Below, one piece after another: positions 56,380 to 64,000 of a DNA stretch of 64,000 bases (positions are counted from its first letter, which is position 1; each line of letters begins with the position of its first letter). The translations under genes were made by a program, and so were the position numbers. The stretch lies in the NCBI GenBank assembly GCA_000149265.1, contig CH003428.1, forward strand, positions 233,723 to 297,722. The letters run 5' to 3'. Under the pieces are notes generated by a model that saw nothing but the letters and a program-made list of their open reading frames with translations, was not told the DNA's origin and searched no databases. This DNA comes from Ciona savignyi (taxonomy: Eukaryota > Chordata > Ascidiacea > Phlebobranchia > Cionidae).

Positions 56380-59007
56380 ATGATTTTAGAATGTGAAATA
56401 TTTATTAAGGCCGTTACTTTAATGTGCGTCGCGCAATTGTCCTCGTCTATAACATGGACCGCATCGAAATGCAAGATTAAGAAAGTGCCAGAGCTCTTCA
56501 TACCACTTCGCTACAACGTCAATTGCTCAAATCTTAAGTTGCATAATATACCGCAAGGATCGCTACCCTCAGTCGCCATGTTAGATATGTCAAGGAACAG
56601 CATACGCGAGATTAGCAACCACACTTTTAGTTCGTCTTGTGAGGCATTCAAAGTGACCCGCATTCTTGATTTGGCCAATAACCTGATATCCGGTATGGAG
56701 GCGGATTCATTCAGTTGTTTCATTGGGCTGGAATATCTACACCTCCAACTTAACTTTATTGCAAACATCGACCAATGGACGTTTCGCGGCCTTGAGAAAC
56801 TAAAATTGTTAAATCTCAAGGCAAACAACTTGATTGAAATGCCTCGACAGGCGATTCGTAGCTTGCTTGCGCTAGAATCGCTCTATCTAGGCGGTAATCG
56901 CTTCCAAGATTTTGTGTTTGATGATTATTTCTCCAACCCGCATAGACCACCAGGATTGAAACATTTGTATTTGGTCGGTCTGACTGATCTGAATATCACA
57001 GGCCGCCAAGGTGAGGTATGTAAACATGTTACGTATTACGAAACAATAGATTTGACCCTAACCACCAATTTAGTTCTAAGTAAAAACTTATTCGCATGTT
57101 ATCAGATAGGGACGCTTCACTTGTCTGATTATCCGTACCTAATCGATCCCCTACGTATGAAAGCACTGCAATGCACTACCATTGGAACACTTGATTTTGG
57201 GCCTGGTTGGCGAAATGAACACCCAGGAATCATGGCGCTTACTAACAAAACATTTGCTGCGCTGAAATGCCTTAACAGTTCATCCATAGTTCACAGGATT
57301 CGAATTCGCAATACACAACTTCACGCTTTGAAAAAATTTTCGTTCTCTGAAGTGACAGGACTGCAGTACATTGATTTATCACACAACAAATTGTCAGCCA
57401 TCTATGCTGCTGCCTTTTCAAATGTTTCAACCTTGCGTGAAATTGACTTGTCTAACAACGACCTTCAAACCTTTCCAGTTCTGCACTATTCACCAATGGT
57501 GCACAGCATTCAAAGCATTAACCTAGCCCGGAACAAGATTTTTAGCGATGGATTTAGCCTGGACGTAGTCCAAAGAAATGGTCAAAGATCACTCTACAGT
57601 CAGACCAGAGCCATTAACGTAGCTGGAAACTGGTTCCGATACGTTCTCGCAACTGTAAGTATTTCCAAGACAGAGAGTATCAACATATCCCACTGTAAAA
57701 TAGAGTGGTTTGACTTAGGTGGGATATACACGCTAGAAAAGATACCACTACGAATTATGGATTTAAGTTACAATCGGTTTGTTGAGCTTCCGCCGTCCGT
57801 GCTTCCACGTTTGCCCAAACTGGAATATTTCGACTTCAGTGGCAACAGCATCCGCCATATTTTAAACTGCACTGTGTTCTGGAGAAACGTGAATTTGACA
57901 TACATTGCTTTTAACGAGGTACATAATATACAAAGCTATTTAAACTCGGGAATGTTTTCACATTTAAACGTCAAGTTTCTTTTTTTATCAAAATCCAGCA
58001 TTCGAAATATTTCGTCAAATGCCTTTCACGGTTCAGAGCACATGAGAACATTGGATTTGTCGATGAATAAGATTTCTATGATTCCAGGATCATTGTTTCG
58101 TGACAATCTGATGCTTGAGATAATAAACTTACAAGGAAATCAAATATCTCAGTTAGACCCAGCTGTGTTTACACTTCTCACACGGCTCGGCTCACTTAAT
58201 ATTCAAAATAACCCCTTCTTCTGCGAGTGTGCTATAATTCCATTACAACAGTGGATCATAAAAAACACCTTTAGTAGTCCACCAAATAGAAATCGCATAT
58301 TTTTCGGGAAAATGACTTGTTTTCTGCAAAAAAGCCACATTTATTTAGACTTACTTCGCTGGGATGCAGAGAAGCAATGTTGGATGAAAACAACTATTTT
58401 AGTGGGAATTTTACTCGCTTCTTGCTTGTTGGGATCCTGTTTCGTTGTGTTTTTGTACTTTAGCAGATTTCATATGTTGTTTTGGTACGAAATGATAAAA
58501 GCTAAGATTTCATTTCAACGTAAAGTGGCCATGGATACATCCAATGCATTTAAATACCAAGCATATATTTCATGTGTTCCAGATTCGAAAGACGAAGCGT
58601 GGGTAGTGAGGCATTTAATATGCGCTATCGAGAACCCACCATACGAACTAGCACCGATGAATCTGTGCTTTCCATCCCGCGATTTTAGAGCAGGGTGTCC
58701 CAAAATGGCGTCGGCGGCCACAAGTATTCGAACCAGCAAACATACTTTGGTTGTCCTGTCGCCGGAATACGTGAGGAACAGTTGGACACGTTTGGAGCTT
58801 TCCATGGTGTCGGAGATGTGGTTAAATAGTGAGCGATCAGCCGAATCGCTGGTCGTCGTTTACCTGAAGCGACGCGGGGAGGACCTGGTAGATATTGAGC
58901 GACTTCCGGTTTTGGGCGTCCGAAGGAATTGTTGGTTAACATGGCCACTAGATGTCAGTGACCGACCCGCTTTCTGGATGAAATTGCGGGGAAGTTTAGC
59001 AAAATAA
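56380..59007 (+). CDS. Toll-like receptor, intronless, vertebrate-type LRR-CT
   Basis: The product has 875 residues. A signal peptide (about 1-23) is followed by a leucine-rich-repeat ectodomain with about 18-20 LRRs and typical LxxLxLxxNxI blocks (for example TRILDLANNLISGM, LQYIDLSHNKLSAI). A single C-terminal cysteine cap follows (NNPFFCECAII at 610-620, cysteines near 647 and 667). A membrane helix (about 671-694) and a cytosolic TIR domain (about 722-873) complete it. TIR box 1 is YQAYISC (726-732), box 2 is LCFPSRDFRAGCP with R767-D768 and A771, and box 3 is FW (865-866). One cysteine cluster and no N-cap doublet make it vertebrate-type. It should sense microbial ligands and signal through TIR adaptors. 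It is probably one of the few Ciona TLRs, but I cannot say which. Confidence 0.96.
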   Translation: MILECEIFIKAVTLMCVAQLSSSITWTASKCKIKKVPELFIPLRYNVNCSNLKLHNIPQGSLPSVAMLDMSRNSIREISNHTFSSSCEAFKVTRILDLANNLISGMEADSFSCFIGLEYLHLQLNFIANIDQWTFRGLEKLKLLNLKANNLIEMPRQAIRSLLALESLYLGGNRFQDFVFDDYFSNPHRPPGLKHLYLVGLTDLNITGRQGEVCKHVTYYETIDLTLTTNLVLSKNLFACYQIGTLHLSDYPYLIDPLRMKALQCTTIGTLDFGPGWRNEHPGIMALTNKTFAALKCLNSSSIVHRIRIRNTQLHALKKFSFSEVTGLQYIDLSHNKLSAIYAAAFSNVSTLREIDLSNNDLQTFPVLHYSPMVHSIQSINLARNKIFSDGFSLDVVQRNGQRSLYSQTRAINVAGNWFRYVLATVSISKTESINISHCKIEWFDLGGIYTLEKIPLRIMDLSYNRFVELPPSVLPRLPKLEYFDFSGNSIRHILNCTVFWRNVNLTYIAFNEVHNIQSYLNSGMFSHLNVKFLFLSKSSIRNISSNAFHGSEHMRTLDLSMNKISMIPGSLFRDNLMLEIINLQGNQISQLDPAVFTLLTRLGSLNIQNNPFFCECAIIPLQQWIIKNTFSSPPNRNRIFFGKMTCFLQKSHIYLDLLRWDAEKQCWMKTTILVGILLASCLLGSCFVVFLYFSRFHMLFWYEMIKAKISFQRKVAMDTSNAFKYQAYISCVPDSKDEAWVVRHLICAIENPPYELAPMNLCFPSRDFRAGCPKMASAATSIRTSKHTLVVLSPEYVRNSWTRLELSMVSEMWLNSERSAESLVVVYLKRRGEDLVDIERLPVLGVRRNCWLTWPLDVSDRPAFWMKLRGSLAK

Positions 59008-60916
59008 ATGCCAGTTACACCACCCTGTTAAACAACATTTTATTGGTGGCGCGTTTCGTATATTTAAATGAAAACGTATAATGTGTAGTTAATAAGCCTT
59101 TATGCCGCCAAATTAAAAAGATCATAAAGTACCGAAAAATCTTAGAGTCAAATGAAATGCAGCATAACATAGCTATTGCATATTTAAAATGTTACTTGAC
59201 ATGAACCCGTTTTTAAAAGGTATATGTGTCCCTGCAGTTTATCATTCGAGTTTACCATTTGGTTTAAAGATTTTGAAGAATTGGTATAAAAAATTGAATT
59301 GTTTAAAAAGACTATTAATTCAAGAAAAAGGGGAAAATAACTAGTGTAAATACATTGTTGATTAGTTAGCTGTGACCGGACTCGAAATGCTCTCATTTAG
59401 AAGTTCCGGGTCATTCTCCTAATGTAAGCGCACAGGCAAGTGTATCACAGACAGGTTAGGCTACTCATTTATGTTAAAACAAGAGTAATCGTCAAAATAC
59501 CTGTTGTTCATAGGCAGGATCCCGAAGATATTGCAGTTTTGTATACGGTGGAAACTTTATGCCCCAGTGCTTGTTTAACGTATTGCTGTGAGGGCGCTCG
59601 GCTTACTGACATTAACTCACGGCCCAGTTCGCGATATTAAAAATATGGAGAAATTATTATCAACGATAAGTTGGGAGTGATATATATGGCAATAAAAACA
59701 ATTATTTCAGCAGTAATGTTTCAAAATGCCACGAAAGAAACGACTAAACACTGGTTGGTTACCAACAATTCAACCGACCGGACCTTTTTTAATAGGATAT
59801 AACAGTGTTTCCCAAGCATTTTTGGTCGCGGACTAATTTTAAATCAGCCTAAGTCTTGCGAACACAGGGTTTACTGTATTTTTTACATTTACTATTAATG
59901 GAAACTTTGTCCCTGAACTCTTTTAGCTTGTCGAAATGATGGTCTATGGTTGTCATCACACATCCAATTGTTTGCTTTAAAAATCATGCTTTGCCAAGGT
60001 ACTCCTTATGCTTAGATATAAGGTGATGTTGAAGTTTAGCTTCTATTAAAAGAGCTGTGAGCTAACACTTCGAAACAAAACGCACACTGTGACCTGGCCC
60101 TGCCATTTACTTGCAATGCATTAATAGTAGCCGATATGCGATCATAAGATTCTATCTTTATGTGCTCGCGGACTCATTAAGTCCGCCCCAGATTCAAATG
60201 AGTCTGGGGACTCTGGTTGAAAAACACTGGAATAAAACAACTGCATTGTCGACACCTACATGAGGCTAAATTTCTACGTTTTCTTTATTGTGTTATTGTG
60301 AAAATTGTGTGAGTTAAACGAAATTATACTAGAATTACTTCACCACAGCAGCAAGCTTAGGCTATAACATAGTTATATTACTATATGGTATACGCGGCTT
60401 AAAGAAACAAATGGGCGACCGAAATGGCTTCTGGTAAACTACATTACGTAAAATGTCAGCTATGGCTAGTAGGATAGCAAGGGTAGGTTTCTACCGCTTG
60501 TCAAAATATGTGCAAAAGCGTGTTTCGGAGACGTTGCTGCAACCAGCGAAAAATGCTATGAACACTGACAATTCATGCAAATAAAACATATTGCTGCTGA
60601 AAAATTAAAAGTACTGACGCAAAATGCGTTTGAATTATTGCGACATTGCTTCGCTGGTTTTCATACTAAAAAAATCCAACTAGAAAAAACTAAGAAACGT
60701 AGCACCAAAGAAAGCTTTTTGAAGGGAATGTTAAACATAAAAACACAGGGAACTTTTTTTAAAATGTATCAAATCGCTCGAATATAGCCCATTTTGTTTT
60801 TACCAAGTATGGTGGGGACGCCTTGAATGGGGATAAAATAATACTTTGATATTTAGGTAAACGCAGTAAACATTCTACCGTTACTACTGTTTGCACCTAA
60901 CTGGCACTACTACTAA
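59008..60916. other. 3' flank of the TLR gene and intergenic region
   Basis: AT-rich, with an AATAAA at 59691-59696 that may serve the TLR transcript. The convergent neighbour ends at 60917. No gene was seen; frames up to 70 codons have no family signature. Confidence 0.4.
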
Positions 60917-63539
60917 TTAAAAATGGGAAAAATTCGACCAACTTAGACTTAAATCGGGGACGTCGGAAAATTGATTATGACGACTGAAAGTGCCGCTGCC
61001 CCCGCTGATGTCCAGCAGTTTACTAAAGCTGGTGTCGAGTGGTTCGTATTTTGGTGACAGAAGGCTTGGATTCGGAGGAGCAATTGACTCCGACACAGTG
61101 GAAGACTCCACATTGATGTCATTTGTGTCTTTATGCTGATGGGTTATATCAGCAAGGGGAACCCTCTCTGGGGTCAAACTTTCAAAATGACTCGGTTTAT
61201 CTGGAGTTTTGAAGACAGAACCAATGAGGTCATGAAAAAAGTCAAACGCAGGATTTTTTGATGAAGATGGTATCGGGGATGGGATAGAGTGTTCACCAAT
61301 TTCATCGCTTTTGTCGTTACACCACTGATCATCCCGCTGCTTTGTGGTGTTCTGGAAACACTGCAACATATTTTCCTTGCTGTCTTCCAAGTCCATATCA
61401 TTGCACCTGAATAAAACAAATTATAAATACCTTAAAAATTATAAAAACTTATGTTTTTATCCTGGCTCACCGCTTCGTTTTCTGCCATTTATTCTTGTTC
61501 AACGGTGTAGATGTAGGCAACTGTGTGAGATTCTTCTGCTGCATATCTGCATAATTTTGCCGTAAATCACCAACACAGCTCTTTACTCGACGAATACAAC
61601 GACTTGAAGGTGTCACTTCTCTTTCTGTCTTTGACCGATGCTGGAATTCCTTGGACGACTCCGGAGAGCCCCAGGAGCATCTTCTTTTCCGCGAAGCCGG
61701 AGACATCATCGAATCCACATCGGGGCCACGAGCCAAACAAGACTTGAAAGGAGATCCTAAATCTTCCAAGATCTCGTTGAAACTCTCTTCCGTCATTAGT
61801 TTTGGACTTTTATGTTTGTCTTTCTTGTAAGATGGCTTGCAATGAAGGAGCTGACTGGCAGATGATGGGGATGATGGATATTTCGATTGAGCAGCAACTT
61901 CATTCTGCAAACATGGACGAGAATGAATATATAAGATCATTAATTTTTACTACATTATAGAATATTTAATATTCCACATTGGTGTAATAAGAGTGTCAGC
62001 AGTAAAACTAGTTGCTAGTTAAACGATCATGTGGACTTGTCTAAGTCACATAGCATGCATTGTCTAGATCCAATGAATTTAAGGTTTGCATTCAAACTAA
62101 AAGAACGTTTGCATTTAAACTAAAAAAACTATCACTTAGTACTTGAAATATGCTATCACTTAGTACTTGAACTTGATATATACTATCACTTAGTACTTGA
62201 AATATGCTATCACTTAGTACTTGAAATATACTATCACTTAGTACTTGAAATATGCTATCACTTAGTACTTGAAATATACTATCACTTAGTACTTGATATA
62301 TACTATCACTTAGTACTTGAAATATGCTATCACTTAGTACTTGAAATATACTATCACTTAGTACTTGAAATATGCTATCACTTAGTACTTGAAATATGCT
62401 ATCACTTAGTACTTGAAATATACTATCACTTAGTACTTGAAATATGCTATCACTTAGTACTTGAAATATGCTATCACTTAGTACTTGATATATACTATCA
62501 CTTAGTACTTGAAATATACTATCACTTAGTACTTGAAATATGCTATCACTTAGTACTTGAAATATACTATCACTTAGTACTTGAAATATGCTATCACTTA
62601 GTACTTGAAATATGCTATCACTTAGTACTTGATATATACTATCACTTAGTACTTGAAATATGCTATCACATAGTACCTGATATATGCTATCACTTAGTAC
62701 CTGATATATGCTATCAATTAATACTTAATACATGCTATCAGTATCACTTGGTACCTAATATATGCTATCACTTAGTATCTGATATATTCTGTCACAGTAT
62801 CTGATATATCTGATTGTTTTTTGTACCTGATAAACATCTAAGCTTGTTAGAAATGAGACAGTATGAACCTTTTCAAAGTTTACAGATGAATTGAAAGAAT
62901 CATGAAGGGTTTTTAAAGGTTCTTTTCTTGATTTCTTGGTGCTTCTCTTTGTACCTGACGTGACCTGTGTAGAAATATGCTATTTTTACCATAAAATAAA
63001 CCCTAATACTTTATAATGTTATCACCGTAATTTCTCATTATACTGTTATGTTATACGTTAGACCTTATGATGCCTTAAAATCTTTCACTGGAATAGCTCA
63101 TCCACAAATCCACATCCGCAAAAGTAAAGGTTTAAAGCCGGAGATTTTCAATCACAAAGATATTAGTAATTGAAAAGTATATTAAAAAGGATTGATAAAA
63201 ATACATACACGAGTTTGGGAAAGCATCGGGCTACAGTCGCTGTTCAAGCTGCCACCACGTGTATGAACACTGCTACCGGTGGCAGAGTTCAACAAACCTA
63301 AAACAAAATTTGTTGTAAATCGCTTTTTGAAAGTATTGTAGTGACGTTCACTGTTCCTCAATATTAAAAGATGTTAAAATCCAACAAGTATAAGATATTT
63401 GTGCTTAATATACAACTGTCTCTCCAGTCTACTTTTTAAACAATCTAGGAAATTCCTACCATGAGTAGAAGGGGTGAAAACACTAATATCTGATACGAAG
63501 CCAGAATCAGCAAGTAAAGAACATTCTTGAGAAGACGAT
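60917..63539 (-). CDS. Unrecognised Ser/Pro-rich protein with KEN box (partial, 5' end not found)
   Basis: Five minus-strand exons join in phase: 63460-63539, 63211-63297, 62827-62954, 61471-61904, 60917-61406, together about 405 codons. I do not recognise the family. The protein is polar and rich in SP/TP sites (SPASRKRRCSWGSPESSKEF, FKTPDKPSH, LTPERVPLADI). It has a basic stretch fit for nuclear import (RTKRSTKKSRK), a KEN motif (EDSKENM) and an RxxL motif (RVPL). KEN and RxxL are APC/C degrons, so a cell-cycle role is a guess from motifs alone. The acceptor at 63540 shows that at least one more exon lies upstream; I could not find it before 64000. Confidence 0.72.
62129..62815. repeat. 24-bp minisatellite in an intron, about 22 regular units plus decayed units
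   Basis: Positions 62129-62662 hold 21 units of 24 bp and one of 30 bp. Each has the invariant core CTATCACTTAGTACTTGA (first base C or A) and a 6-base tail of three types: AATATG, AATATA or TATATA. Beyond 62662 about five units decay (CACATAGTACCTG, then AATTAATACTTAATAC and others). The core carries stop codons in several frames, so it is not coding. It lies in the intron between 61904 and 62827, next to a coding exon. Confidence 0.95.
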
Positions 63540-64000
63540 CTGTAATAAGACGTAGCTAAATGTATGTCAAGAATATGGACATTAATGATAATTGATAATC
63601 AGTTTACAAGTTCAGTGGTAGCATGACACACTGGACCTACAGCTAAAAGTTGGCATGGTGGGAGCAATGGGACAGTAGTATTGCAAGTTGAATAACCGCC
63701 ATGTACATTAATTGTGTCTAGTTTAGCAACTGACTATACGCATGTGGTATGCTGATGACTGCCCTTTCAATCCCTTAGCATGCAACTTTTCTTTAAGGCA
63801 TGAGCAAGCAAAAAAAACACAAAACTTAATGTTTAAAGAAAATAATATTGCAATTTTGTCCCACCATAAGCACTTAATTTTGAATTGTTAGAATAAAAAA
63901 ATAATTGCAAATTATTTTCCATCGAATCGAATTTTAATCTTGATTCTGAAATGGACATTCCTATACATTACATCATCAAAATGCGATTAGCTTATATTGT
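63540..64000. other. Upstream intron or 5' part of the KEN-box gene
   Basis: The acceptor TCTTATTACAG (minus strand) marks the start of the exon ending at 63539. Nothing beyond it was recognised before the window ends. Confidence 0.4.

Overview
The window is eukaryotic: AT-rich, with split genes, GT-AG introns, AATAAA signals and tRNA-derived SINEs. The gene set points to a chordate, most like a tunicate such as Ciona: an ADAMTS-like gene with the chordate ADAMTSL1/3 layout, an intronless vertebrate-type Toll-like receptor, MED21, CEP20 (FOPNL), PHAX and a SUEL-lectin gene, all fairly compact. The species call is inference; no ribosomal or mitochondrial marker is present.

Positions 1-42167 (+) hold one large gene, the ADAMTSL1/3 orthologue. 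I traced 34 coding exons by homology and splice phase: signal peptide, TSR1, ADAMTS cysteine-rich module, spacer, TSR2-6, a 17-kb intron, TSR7-9, Ig1, a long linker, Ig2-4, TSR10-13, a 30-nt microexon and a PLAC domain. No metalloprotease domain is present. Inside the 17-kb intron (14476-31513) lies a 671-nt open exon that ends in a hydrophobic signal-like segment and a GTGAGT donor of exactly the right phase. It is probably an alternative first exon for a short secreted form starting at TSR7. One linker exon (35250-35407) cannot be read in a single frame.

Positions 43930-53220 are a run of minus-strand genes: a small secreted SUEL (galactose/rhamnose-binding) lectin with an unfamiliar N-terminal half, MED21 (4 exons), CEP20, PHAX and a CKAP4-like type II membrane coiled-coil protein. 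The last four are packed head to tail with gaps of about 220-650 bases.

Positions 56380-59007 (+) are a single-exon TLR of 875 residues whose TIR BB loop has Ala in place of the usual Pro, as in vertebrate TLR3. Positions 60917-63539 (-) are the 3' five exons of an unrecognised Ser/Pro-rich protein with a KEN box; its intron carries a 24-bp minisatellite.

Mobile and repeated DNA: a pogo/Tigger-like MITE (9988-10509), at least two tRNA-derived SINE families, a 24-bp minisatellite, short tandem duplications and several perfect hairpins. The remaining non-coding stretches show nothing I can name.
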